A stretch of DNA of 64,000 bases, taken from the NCBI RefSeq assembly GCF_001949145.1, contig NW_019091559.1, positions 94,515 to 158,514 of the forward strand. The letters are read 5' to 3'. The stretch is from Acanthaster planci. Lineage: Eukaryota; Echinodermata; Asteroidea; Valvatida; Acanthasteridae. Positions 40,193-52,296 of the stretch are shown piece after piece (the first letter of the stretch is position 1; each line of letters starts with the position of its first letter). A model generated the notes under the pieces. It was not told where the DNA came from and ran no database searches. It worked only from the letters and a program-made list of their open reading frames with translations. The position numbers and the translations under genes are program-made.

Positions 40193-41221
40193 GTACATTG
40201 TAAACTGGACACTACAACTAAAGCTTCTTTTCCACACAAACTAACTTTGAAATGGTCATTACTGAAGTCAGGTACAGTTGTTACTGTCCCAATCCAACAC
40301 TGGATGGCCGCTCCATGTTTTCCTTATACTCTGCCAGAAGCCGCAATCTTAGCCTATGACAATGGGTGGTGATCAGTGGGGAGTGCCCGATAGAGACCTT
40401 GCACAGTGCCCCCTCTTGAGGGCAGTATTTGTTATTTGAATTCAGTGACAGTCAAAGTACAGAGGGTCTACTCATGCATATCACAGAGGAACATGGGTCT
40501 GTCCTCAATGAGGAAGACCCCACAAGCGCACTGTGCTGATCTCAAATTGATCACCTGTTGCAGAATTACTGACGAGGGATTGGATCGATTCCAAGAAGCA
40601 CACAATCAAGGTATTTTTTTTCACTTTCCCACAAGATCTTGGAAAACATGGAACAAGAAGCACATTCTTTAAAGTGAAAATTATTCAACTCTTATGAAAA
40701 ATTATTGTCAGTCAAGTTGAGATTATCTTCCCCAAAACTTTAAGCTCTTACAATTTAATCCAGTTTTTGCAGAATGAAAGATCTGCAGGCTGAAAATCAA
40801 AGCATCCACACCTTCCAAAATTAAATAAACTTCTTGAGTCTAATGATACAGAATTCCTGGCAGTAAAATAAGAAATTAGTCAAACAAAAGAACTGCAAGC
40901 CAGGAGTTCTTTGAGAGTACAGTACTAAACTGGATATGGCTGAGAGTAACGCACATATTTATGAGAAATAGCATCAGCTGTTAGCCACTGGCTGTCACAG
41001 ACACAGTCATTATCTCCAGCTCTACCTTTCAGAACTGTGATCAGATTTGTGCAAGAACCTAATACCACATTCTTTATACTTGGACTTTGAAGGGGAGTAG
41101 GGCTCTGTAATGTTCCTCAGTCATCCTAAACTTCCTGTTGGATTTCAAAAGATCTCAAAAGGTTGGGTTGATGGCTGCATATTCAATAACCACCTGCCTG
41201 CTAGTTTCTTCATCCTATTAT

Positions 41222-41472
41222 CATTTGAGAAATAGGTTTACGGGTACGCCATGGAATCAATCTCTTTTGGACGAGGTGTGGTTCTTAAATGAACCGGTGA
41301 GTATAAACTTGACGTTTCTGCCAGTGTGCTCTGGCCATCCTCAGGAGAGTGCGCCAGACTGAAGTGGATAGCTGGTTACAAACGTTGAGTTTATACTCAC
41401 TGGTTCTTTTAAGAACCACACCTCATCCAAAAGAGATTGATTCCATGGTATGCCCGCAAACCCATTTCTCAT
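41222..41472. mobile_element. Foldback element with ~90-bp arms
   Basis: The left arm (41222-41315: gagaaataggtttacggg, atggaatcaatctcttttgg, ggtgtggttcttaaatgaac, gagtataaac) is mirrored by the right arm (41382-41472: gagtttatactcactggttc, cacacctcatccaaaagaga, gattccatggtatgcccgc). A spacer of about 65 bp has no coding potential. The inner-arm module (gagtatac-tcac-ggttcttt-aagaaccacac) also occurs at about 8756-8815. Confidence 0.85.
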
Positions 41473-41741
41473 GTTTCATCCACCATGCAAAACTTCAAAT
41501 CTTACCTATTATCATTTGTTTCATTTTAGGAGGGTAACCCTATCAGTTATGTGTGAACTGTTCTATGAAGGCAGTGAAGATGTGCTCAGTTGTAGAGGTG
41601 GAAAGAACATCCCAGGAAAGCATTTTGGAGGGAACCCACAGCATCAGGTTGGGTTTTGAAAACTCAATCCATGTGTTGGCTTAGATGAGATTTAAACCTA
41701 CACCAACCTGATTTCCCATTTCCCTGATTCCTGTTGTGTAC

Positions 41742-44700
41742 CTAATTAGTTACCCACCTCTGAAGATCCAGTTTTCCTACAATTTCCCTGACAGTGGCAA
41801 TGAGGTTGGCATTTTCCTGGGGTGAGTCTAGAATCAACTGATGTAGCTTGTTCATGTACGTGTCGATGGTAGCCAAGGTAGGCGTCTCCTCCGTGCCTAA
41901 ATAAAACAAAGGATAAGACCTAACTCTGATATAACTCTGGGCGTCATCTTCCTGTACTTGAACTCAGCTAGCCCTGACAGAACTACCAATTAGGGGCTGC
42001 TTGAATCTACACCAAGTGTCCCAAATCCTGGGCTAGGACTTGATTATGACACATGTCTATGAGCAATGTCTGAAGCCACAAGCTGACTGTGTGGGCCAAC
42101 ACTTGTGGTATTGTAAACCTGAGTCAAAACCTCTGATCCAATTATGTATCGGACAGAAACTCTGACTTCAATTGCTAGTTTGATAATAACAGGTAGATGG
42201 GGCTTCCCAAAAAGGATGGATTTGAAAAAGGGGAAATGCACAATGAAATCCAGCTACTACAAGTAGGCTGGCTTACCAGGGAGGGGAACTGCAGCAAAGC
42301 TAGTGGTGAGAGAGACTCGCAGAGCTTGTAGGTGTTGCTGCAGCGTTAGGTTGGTGTTGCGCTGCTGCGTGGCTTCTGTCTCTAGCTTGGCAATTGCTGC
42401 CTTCATGTTGTCAATGTGTTTCTGTAGGATGGCGTTCTGTTCCTCATACTCCGTTGTGGATTTGCGCAGCTGACGCAACTCGTTTTCTCGAGCTGAATAA
42501 AGTAAAAATGATCACAAACAGCCAGCATCAAAGTCAAGTCCATCAAAAGTCATCTGGTTTGGCTGAGTTCGGGTGGCTTGTTCCTGTATGTTCACGAACA
42601 GCTCAATTTGTTGTTCGTAGGTCAGTCGCTCAAATGCCGGGAAAAAACAACCGGTTATCGCTGGTAGTTAGTGAAAAGCTACATGCAACATGGCGTCGTC
42701 CATGTACGTTATTTCGAGAATCGATGTTTGGATAACTGGGCTTAATTCTTTTCTGTTTAAACAGGAACATTCATTTCTGTGTTCCGAAAAATAATTAATG
42801 TTAATTTTGCAAAACCTCCCATTTCCTATGGCTTTGGAAGCCTTCTATCTACTTTTGCAGCTGTTCAAAAATCTAAATCTCACGAGTTTTTCCATGTGTT
42901 CCTGTAAAACCCTGACGAGGAGGTGGTGTGTGATCCTGTTCCGAGAACAGTGTTCTTGAGTCGTGTTCCCACCATTCGAGCACAACGACAAGAAACCCGT
43001 GTCAAGAACAGGACGCCCGAACTCGACTTTTGAGTCAAGTCACAAGTTATTGAAATGAACAATGACAAGTGTTCACTACACTACTTCATGACCAATCCTG
43101 TGAACATACCTGTGACTAGCAATAACACTGCGAACAGTAATACCCAGTAGCCACATGTATTTATTCAACACAGGGGTGTGAAAGGAATCAAAAAGAGATG
43201 ACTGAAATCCTCAGCACGAAGCATGTACATGTATGGCGTGGGGTCCAGGGCCAACTTGAGGGCCCAGGAAAATATTGAAATGTGGATGCTCTGTGGTACA
43301 TTTTACAGCTTCCTGGTGTTGATCATTTCTTTCTTGCATCTTTTTAATTTTACTTTTTTTTCATATTTGTATGAAATTCCTGAAGAGGGCAAATGAATGG
43401 AAAGAGTTCATAAACAAACAACACTAATATTCCCTTGAAATATTATAACAGTCATCAGAAAGTGAAAACATGTCGTAAAAGTGAAAAATAGCCAAGAAAA
43501 TTCTGAGGCATTTACTTAGAAAACAGGTTCTTTTTTGGTCAGAAAAGTCTCAGGTTTGTGCACAGAGACATGAAGTGTTGTCTGTATATGGAACTCTTTC
43601 CAAATGAACTAGTAATAGGTCTACCAAAATTGCAACTACCAAGGTTTGTTGAGTTGGCCCTTTTCCCACCTGATCTGAGCATGTTTCCAAAATGTTAGTT
43701 CTTGACATAGTGCACACCGCGTGTGTACATCATGTAAATCGCATGTCACATCCATGGTCGATCGGATGTCCAGGTGTTTGGACTCTCCCGGTGCGGACTG
43801 TGTTGTGTTGCCTGCCTGTCATGTCCATGGTCCATTTCCACGGGTTTGTAACTTGAGGATCAGTCTTATCAAAGGCTGTATCCAAGTCAGAACCTCTTTG
43901 GACAATTGTACATATGTGTTGCACTGATATTTGGTGAGTGTATGTCCAAAAATTGTTTGAAAGCCCGTACAAAATGATGCAAACTGTGCAAGAATGCATG
44001 ATACAAGAAGAACTTTGAGCGCCCGCACCAGTTGTCACGAAGCCCTCTATCAGCGAAAGTGAAAATTTGCTAACCTTACTTCAAGCCACAAAGTCATAAT
44101 GAAATGTATGCTACCACGAGTTATAGTGGAGCTGGTTAGTCACTACTACCGCTCATGCAGGAACGGCTGCAATGAGTCCCACTGACACATGTATGAATAT
44201 TGATATTTCATTGGCAGCCAATCACAACACTGACCGGATGGTCGGCGGATGCTGTTTACACATGAGGATTGTTTCATGCTGAATATAGGCCAGCACACAG
44301 ATCTGTATACAATGTACGCAAGTACAGTGTACGTTCACATGTACAGAAGAAAAATGAGGAAATCTGGCCCGTTGACAGCAAAAAAGTGGAACATTACATT
44401 CGGCATTTTAAACAAAAAGCAGAAATCGGCTAAAAAGCAGAGATTTCACACCCCTGTCAACAGCCACTGAAGTAGAGTCCAGTCTTTGTCTAGCCTACTC
44501 AGTGACAACTTACATTTGTTGTAGTTGAGGAATTCTTCCGTGAAGATGGGAACATCAAACCCTGGTAACTCATCATCCATCCTCACCTCATCTGTGTACT
44601 GTTGGCAGGGTAAATGGCAACTTTGCTGTACGCATGCCGTTTATACCATGTTAACAAATTTACAGTTTGTAAAGAAATTAACACACAGCATGACCTTCGT

Positions 44701-47700
44701 TTTGGTACAGTCATACCAAAAAACTGTAAATTACTTTCCTAAATTCTGGCAACATAATTCAGCTGCAACTAAGGCAAGGTTCTTCAATTTTCAAGCAATC
44801 TGAGCACTGCACATCATGTCCAGAAATCTTTCTGATCTCATGAGGGATTTACCCACATATGTACCCCATTCTAACGGCTTTGCTTAATTTCGGCAAATCT
44901 AACAAAAAGTATGTATCCAGTACCCTATTATCTCATCAACGGTGACAAAAAGAGTGATACAGTATGACAGCCAATCTCCCATGCACAAAGCATTACGCGA
45001 AATTCTGTCTCTCCAAAACAAGGACTTATTGATACTACATGTAGCTGAAGTGAGCAGGACATTGACACCTTGGGAGGCTGGAAGTCCACAATGAAGAAGG
45101 TAAGGACTCAAATTTACAGACCTCCAAATTTGATATGGCACCAACTAACATATACTTATTCAGCTGTGCAGTCTTAAATCTTGTAAGTGTTGCATAAATA
45201 CTTGTGGCTTATCGCTGCCCACAGCAGCAATACAATCGAGCAAGCTATGAACACAAATAACCAATGGACAGGTATCCAGTCTAACCTCTAGTCCGGTTCC
45301 GTTGGTCTGTGTCTCACCCTCTTCCCCCGCCTCTCCTTTCTTCTTTCTCTCTTGTTGTTTCTTGGTGAAGACTCTGTAGGCTTCCGTCTGTTGGTATTGG
45401 TCCAACTCCTTCACGTATCTCTCCTTGTCGCGGTCTGCTTCGTCCAGATAACGCTACCAAAAAAAAAGAGGATTAGGTGACAATCACTTGTTATCTATTT
45501 GCCAATTCTCCCTGGTAACCCATGCACAAAATACATTCTGGGCACCAGGTACAATTGACCAGTGGTTGACCAATGGTTGTTGCTTGAACTTACACGTTAT
45601 TGTCTATGCTCAATCTGCTCTGTACTGGAACAAGAAATCGTATGTTTTCAAATAGGGATGGCTTCCCTTTTGTGGGAAAACACACATTCACAGGTTCATG
45701 AGCATTTGGCAAAGAATGTGTTGTCTCCAAGTTGAAATAGTTTCTACCATCCTGTCTAGTCTTTGTCAGTAGGGAGGAAAGTACTTCTAGTCAGAATGGA
45801 AACGCCCTGTGTGGAATCATTCCTGTGCACCTGGCGCACACACAAAGACCACACATTCCCCCTATCTGCACATGCTCTATGTTATCTCTTCACACTTGCA
45901 TGAGCCTGTGTGCAGGCGTGCCATACATAGTGTGGACCTCTGCACAAAAGAAATCTACATAATGTATGGTGCGATGGCATTGTGTGGACTTGCACACGTC
46001 CACACAATGTTTCCCCCTCTCTAAAAAACAGTTTCTGAGGCAATTTAGGGTCGAGTTTATCCGTGGCAAAATGAAGAGGAACAGTCCAGGAAATCATCAT
46101 CAAAACTCCAGCCTGAAGGAGTTATCCTAGTTGGAGAAAAAGGAGCATTTTCCTCAAGTTTCCTTAACCACAGGAGAACAAAGGAATGTGCCCACTTTGT
46201 ATGTAAAACAGGTAAGCGTGCGTACACATATGTGCAGTGTGCCCCATCAAAGAGACATCTGAATTACACTGCTTTGCAAAAATATGTCATCTTTAGTTCT
46301 TGCCTGGATGTCTAATCATATCTTCCAGGGAGGTCTGCAGTGCACACAAGTATCCCCAATGAAATACTGACATCTGAGGGCAAGTTTGGGCATGAACTAT
46401 AGTTCGACCAGTAGTCACATGCATTTTAACAATGCACATGTGCAGTTCAGTTACACTCAAATCACCCTAGTGGGTCAATTTTTAACTTTCATAGTAACTC
46501 AGAATTTCACTGTTGGCTGCAATTCTCGCAGCGTTCATGGTCACTAAAATCTCATACAATTATTTCAATGTGAATGGTTCCCTCTGTAATAATAAATGAA
46601 ATTCTTACTTGATAACCTGTGGTGCGACCAAGCACTGAAACCTGGTCCCCAAATGGTCAACTAGATAGTCCAAACCATCCATCATTTGGGCAGTGTACTA
46701 TAGTCATTACCCAAACTTACCCCAGTCTGATAACAAAATGGTTATTTCTTTCACGAGCTCAATGCAAACATGAAACTATGTCCCAAAAGATATTACCTCT
46801 AGACAACAATCCCATTACCTCTGCACTGATATTAGGTATTACAAAGATCAAACCCCATGACCCTCTCAGCCAACACAACCCCCTTGGCTGGACTCCAAGA
46901 CACAATTTGCGAAATTGCTGATCAGATCGATACACCAGATCATGATCATTAACCTTTAACTTCAAGATTAAATTCTGTAATTTTTACCTGTTTCTCGCTC
47001 TGTGACAACGTTGTCCATTCTTTGCCCAACATGCGTGTGATCTCGGCAAACGACATGTTGGGGTTGTCGGCCCTGGCCTTATCACGTCGGTCATTCAGGA
47101 AGCGTACGTAGCCAGTCAGCGGCGCCCGGGGAGCATTTACGTCCTTCAGCCTACGTCGTTTCTTTCCCTTGGTCCAGCCGGCTTTGCTCTTTGTAGGCTG
47201 AAAACACACACATCACCATTAAAACCCCCTTTTCATATAAGAATACAAGAAAAACTAGATGACAGGAAATCATGACAAATTTCTACAAATGTGACTGGTA
47301 TTTCTAAAATGACCGTAGGGACAACAATCCTTGAATTCTTGATGAAAACATCTCCTTTGCATTAGGATTGAGAGTAGCCTAGTCCAACAATGACAGAAAC
47401 CAGTTTGAGATTTACTGCTTTGCACTTGCTGACTGTGCTTTTAAACACTTGAGAATCCTACTAAATTGTGTTGAATTGATCAATGAAATGATGAATGGTC
47501 ACACCTCAGGAATTCCAAGGAACCCACCATGTCTTATAAACTTTGAAGAGGAAAGAAACCTCTTACATAGAAGTGTAGCAGCAAACTTGCGATCATGTGA
47601 ACACATCCCACAAAATGATTAGTAGGGCCAAAATTAAGTACTTTTGTTCTAGTTATTATCAAAAAGAAAAACTAGGGGCCTACACTCTTTTTCATGTATC

Positions 47701-48696
47701 ACTAAGTTTGGCACCTGGACAAAAATGAACATTATTTGGGTGAAAAATGTTGAGGGTTTCACCTGATTAAAACACTGAGTGAGATTCTTTAAGAAAATGA
47801 GATATACGTACCTCTTCCTTATTAACATCTGGAACATCTTGAGAAGTGTCCTGCTGAAGGATCTCGACTACATTCAAATAATAATAAAACTAAAGTAACT
47901 GACAGTGGGTAATATTGATCAAGTGTCAACATACTCACAGAGCAGTAATTTAGATTCTACAGAAACAAACAACCTTTACCACTGAGATGATGCAAAACTT
48001 TGCAGGAATTGTACATCTGTTTACTATTTAAGCTGAATTCGCTCTTATCTTCAATTATAAGTATAACATACTGTCTGTTGTGTACAAATCTTCACCTCAA
48101 AGCCGTTTTTTTCTGCATCAAGTTTTGCTTTTTGCCAATACATTGTTTCAACCACATGCTTATGTCAGCAATCACAGACCATGTGGGTGAGAGATAAGAC
48201 AGACTTCAAGATTGACACAACTGAAATTTCATCTGCTGAAGTCAACCTTACCTTGTGAGATATCTGTGATAATCTCAGGGTTGGTCATGGATTGGCTGAG
48301 ACTCGTAGTCATGTTAGCTCCGTTACTAGAAGGGAAGCCGCTAAAACAAGAAATTGCATGGGGACATTGATTCTTGAAAGAATGCAACTTCAAAATCCTG
48401 AAATATCTGTTGATTTTTACCTTTAAGGGACCATGAGATGAATTTTGTCAGACATGCATTTTAAGCATAATGAGCAAAACTAGTCTACCACTAAACAACC
48501 CCCCCCCCATTTCCATCGTCCTGACTCCACCTAATCACAATTGACCCATGATGTCAACCTCCTACCTAGCATCCACAGATAGATGTGATGAGTCTTTGGT
48601 GACATCGTCCTCAAACCCCGAGTAGTTGAAGAGACCAGATGAGCCCGTTGATGGGGGTATGAGGGTATGACTTGAGCTACTGTCACCAAGATCCAT
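41742..48696 (-). CDS. HMG20A: HMG20A/HMG20B orthologue, HMG-box chromatin factor (8 exons)
   Basis: Minus-strand exons in transcript order: 48696-48566 (ATG 48696-48694), 48340-48252, 47867-47812, 47197-46988, 45453-45286, 44598-44514, 42492-42277, 41896-41742 (TAG). Phases join to give 369 residues; vertebrate HMG20A is about 347. After an acidic, Ser/Thr-rich N-terminus (MDLGDSSSSHTLIPPSTG) come a basic patch (GWTKGKKRRR, about 99-108), an HMG box (NAPRAPLTGYVRFLNDRRDK to RYLDEADRDKERYVKELD, about 113-182), the linker motif FDVPIFTEEFLN (about 233-244), a coiled coil (ELRQLRKSTTEYEEQNAILQ onward, about 251-310) and a terminal LIATVREIVGKLD. Family members bind DNA through the HMG box and the LSD1-CoREST complex through the coiled coil, acting in nuclear control of neuronal genes. 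A single invertebrate gene probably predates the vertebrate HMG20A/HMG20B split. The ATG lies just after an acceptor, so a noncoding first exon is expected upstream. Confidence 0.95.
42541..43040. mobile_element. Possible degenerate inverted-repeat element
   Basis: caaaagtcatctggtttggc and gagttcgggtggcttgttcc at the left resemble the reverse complement of the right end (caagaacaggacgcccgaac, tcgacttttgag). This suggests terminal inverted repeats around about 500 bp in the HMG20 intron before the exon ending at 42492. Arms are diverged and no target duplication is visible. Confidence 0.45.
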
Positions 48697-49852
48697 TCTG
48701 GGAAAAAGCACACAAATTCGGTTTCTTTAAAAATGTGAACGTCAAATTTAAGGCTACAGGTAAAGGTTAGCCTAGTCATGTTATGCTTCCCGAATGTGCA
48801 TGATATCTAGTGTGTTTTTTGGGGTAGGGTTGCTGACCTGGTGAGCAGTGCCATGCTCCAATTGAGGTCTGTGATCAGGTGAAGGTGGATAATAAAGACA
48901 TGCACTTTGGACCGGCTCTAATCACAAAATTTCCAGGAAATCCTTACTTCAGGCATTAGGATACCCTTATATTTAGGGTTCCACTCAAATTTTCAACTTC
49001 TTACAATACATGTACATGTAGTCTGAGTAAGTTGTCCTGAAACTCAGAGAAGTCCCTTTATTATGGGACAAAATCAATCCCTCGAAAGAGAGAATGTCTC
49101 CCAAAACTGGGACTATTTTTTAATTGGGTTTGGGGGATCCTACTATTGCCCTGAGGATCATTTTAATGCCATAACTGGATTCAGCAGAAAAAACACCCTA
49201 GGCTGCCATTTCAAAAACTAATTCTAATTCTTCAATACCTACAATAAAGCATGGGAAAAAGACCTCATCAAAACAATTTCTACCTGAATATCAATCCTTT
49301 CCAACAGTATCAAATGACATGGTAAAAAGTTTGTAAAACAGACATGTATATAACTTATATAAACGAAAAACATGGGGGAAAAACTTGATTATTCATGTAG
49401 CATGTGGGCTTTTGGATTCAAGTCCACTTGGAAAAAGTCCCCTTTTAAGGAGATATTCTCTCTTTGAGGGGACTGGTTTTGTCTCCAAACACAGGGACTT
49501 CTCTTGAGTTGAAGGACAGTCTCTGAGCTCTCATGTGTGCCATTTGGGCATGATCCAGCAATAGTAAGGTCCAAGCAAAGTAACGGAAGCAGCTTTACAG
49601 ATAATTAGAATCTCAACAAAAAACATCAGATTTCAACTTCAAAACAGCCACAGGCTCACTAGATACATCATCCAAAGTAAAGATCAAGTTCAAGGAGTAG
49701 GCCTACTTAGTCTTTGACATAATTAGGCCTAGTCCTACGCTATTACAGGCACTTACTGTTAAACATAGGTTTTACCATGTTTACATATGACGTGGATGAA
49801 AAACGCAATTTCCTTTTAAATTCTGAGGGCTCCTGGTTGCTGTTGGGATCTC

Positions 49853-50660
49853 CATACCTATTTCTAGAACTGTAAGGTTTATACAAACCTTACAGATGAT
49901 ATCGAAAAATAGTCATATCTGACATGGTGCTACTTCAGTTTGTATGAAATTTCAATGCCGTTATACCGATTTTTCCCCTATAATTTCATGAGGTCAGTCA
50001 TGTCAGTTGAAAGGTCATCGTTGGCAGCAGTGTGGCAGCTTCACCAATTACAATGTGGCTCCCATCTCTTTCTTTTTGCTAGGAAAGAGTGTTCCGACAA
50101 ACATATTTTTGGTCATGTTGAGGCCACCGCACACCCTTTCCTTGTGAACGCACTTCCACTACTTCGACGACTGTTCCAGTTGTAATGTGTTGTCCAATGA
50201 AACGTCCCGTCCACATGAAGTAGGAAATAAGAGACGAGCTGTAGATGGTGAACGTCATCAGCACACCATTAAACCAATAGAAATTTTTCTTTCATTCAAG
50301 AGCGAATAGAAACTGAATAGAAAGAGATAGGAGCCACATTCTAATTGGTGAAGCTGCCACACTGCAGGCAACAATGACCTTTCAACTGACGTGATCACGT
50401 GAGCAAGGTAGGCAGTCGTAGGCACGGGTGTGGGTAAGGAAAATTCTCACAAATTTCACCATTTTAAATGGTATAATGTAAATGAACCTCCAAGGCCAAT
50501 AGAAAAATGTATCCCGGGAGTCCTCATGAAATCATACGGGAAAAGTCAGTGTAACAACATTGAAATTACATACAAACCGCCACCATGTCATATATGACTA
50601 CTTTTCGTTACAACCTGTAAGATTTGTATCAACCTTACGGTTCTGGAAGTACTCCATGCC
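49853..50660. mobile_element. ~800-bp foldback element with long arms
   Basis: The left end (tttctagaactgtaaggttt, atagtcatatctgacatggtg, gtttgtatgaaatttcaatg) mirrors the right end. Further inside, gtcagttgaaaggtcat, gcagtgtggcagcttcacca and atgtggctcccatctcttt at 50003-50072 mirror 50320-50395. Each arm is roughly 200-330 bp, and the right arm has an extra insert (about 50400-50510). The outermost part itself folds (ctgtaaggtttatac facing aaaccttacag). There is no transposase frame, so it is non-autonomous. Confidence 0.85.
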
Positions 50661-51198
50661 AATACATACCATGTTCAAAATATTACACCTGTCATGACAC
50701 TACCGTAACGGCTGTACTGGACCTCAAATATCATTATAAGTGCTTGGCCATGTTGTTAGATTTGGGCTGACTACTGACATGACTGACAGGCCGGCACTGT
50801 ATAATGGACAATTGCCTCGTAGATAAACTGCACAGTATGCACAGTGTCATGTCAGGCTGTACGGGCCTGCGTTTAATATCATGTTCTTGTCTTCCTTGTT
50901 CCTTCCTCCACGGTTCATCTACCCAGACTGTGTCACCATCATGACTGTGACCATGGAGGTAGAATTTGTTCTGGAAATAATGTGACCATGGAGGAACAAG
51001 AATGTGGAGATTGTATACTTAGGGACCCCCAGTTTTTTGTCATTTTAATATTCCAAAACTGGTAAGTCCCCCCCCCTAAAAAAGGGGCAACATTTTCTTT
51101 ATTTCGCAGACCCTATTTTTTTGAAATTTCAAATTGTCAATTGTGAGAAAATATGACTTTGTTACTGACACGACTGATATTGCAAATTTGAATCCACC

Positions 51199-51360
51199 AT
51201 AAGCCTTATCGCAAATACTGCATGGGTGATTTCACACAATGGTAGAAAAGCATTGTGGGAAGGAAAAAGGAGCAAACATTGCCCCTTTTTCCTTCCCACA
51301 ATGCCTCTCAACCACTGTGCAAAATCACCCATGCAGTATTCGCGATAACCATAAGGCTTA
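51199..51360. repeat. Near-perfect 160-bp hairpin
   Basis: The left arm 51199-51275 (ataagccttatcgcaaatac, tgcatgggtgatttcacaca, cattgtgggaaggaaaaagg) is almost fully mirrored by the right arm 51281-51360, with a loop of only a few bases around gcaaacattgc. The arms differ at scattered positions. It could be a compact foldback/MITE; if transcribed it would form a long stem of about 75 bp. Confidence 0.9.
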
Positions 51361-52112
51361 GGCCTGGAGTATGTGTCATGTGTTAAAACACTCAGAGTTT
51401 TCCCTCATCAGCTCATAATTTCCCTCAAAACCCTGCCTTCTTTTTCAAAATATCACCCCTGTCGTTATTGAACATGATATCATAGTCATCTACCGAGGTG
51501 AATTCAAAAGTTCAAATGTAGCTCTCTCTTCTACTATAGGAACAGGGTCCCCAAATTTACAATCCCCAAGAACGTAGACTAGACCTACATCAGTAGTACA
51601 TGTACAGATGTACAACTTAAGAATTTTTTTAATCCATTATTCAATTTATTACAAGCTTAGTGTTGTTTTTTACCTTCCAGAATGAAGATGCACAGCTTTA
51701 TCTGAATTACCTTAGTCAGAAAATAGTTAATATTGAAAACCGGCAGATTGCAATTAAATTTTGTTCATCGCTTCCATGACTTCTACATCTTTTTGTTACG
51801 ATTTTCGGCAAATTCGTTTTACTAAAACATAGGTACGGTAACCGATCTTCCCTATATAGATAATACTAGGTAGACACGAGAACCAGACGACTGGGCAATA
51901 GTCATCACAAGAGGGCGGTCTTCAGACAAAGCTATTTGCAGATAATAGGGTCCAGTCCACTAATTCAAGCCCCATTGAAAACACTGTAAAATCAGCACCG
52001 TTCAGGGCCCAATAGCATGCACACCAACATCCCTGAGATTTCTGAAATACAAATGAAATTCTTGTCTGGTCACTTATCTTTCAATTTCTTTTCAATTTTT
52101 TGTGGGTTAACC

Positions 52113-52296
52113 NNNNNNNNNNNNNNNNNNNNNNNNNNNNNNNNNNNNNNNNNNNNNNNNNNNNNNNNNNNNNNNNNNNNNNNNNNNNNNNNNNNNNNNN
52201 NNNNNNNNNNNNNNNNNNNNNNNNNNNNNNNNNNNNNNNNNNNNNNNNNNNNNNNNNNNNNNNNNNNNNNNNNNNNNNNNNNNNNNNNNNNNNNNN
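52113..52296. other. Assembly gap (184 N)
   Basis: Unsequenced bases in the region between the divergent HMG20 and kinase genes. Upstream exon or promoter sequence could be hidden here. Confidence 0.99.

Larger units (their letters stand above)
36261..41741. other. Intergenic region between convergent genes
   Basis: Lies between the 3' ends of LRRC71 (+) and HMG20A/B (-). No gene is supported; frames up to 128 codons coincide with repeats. Part of the right side is likely HMG20 3' untranslated sequence. Reverse-strand polyadenylation hexamers are visible at about 39392 and 38630, both far from the stop, so the end is unplaced. Confidence 0.5.

Noticed and set aside
41450-41659. Possible extra HMG20 or separate exon (MPANPFLMFHPPCK frame)
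   Set aside because: It is on the opposite strand to HMG20 and its start overlaps the right arm of a foldback element.
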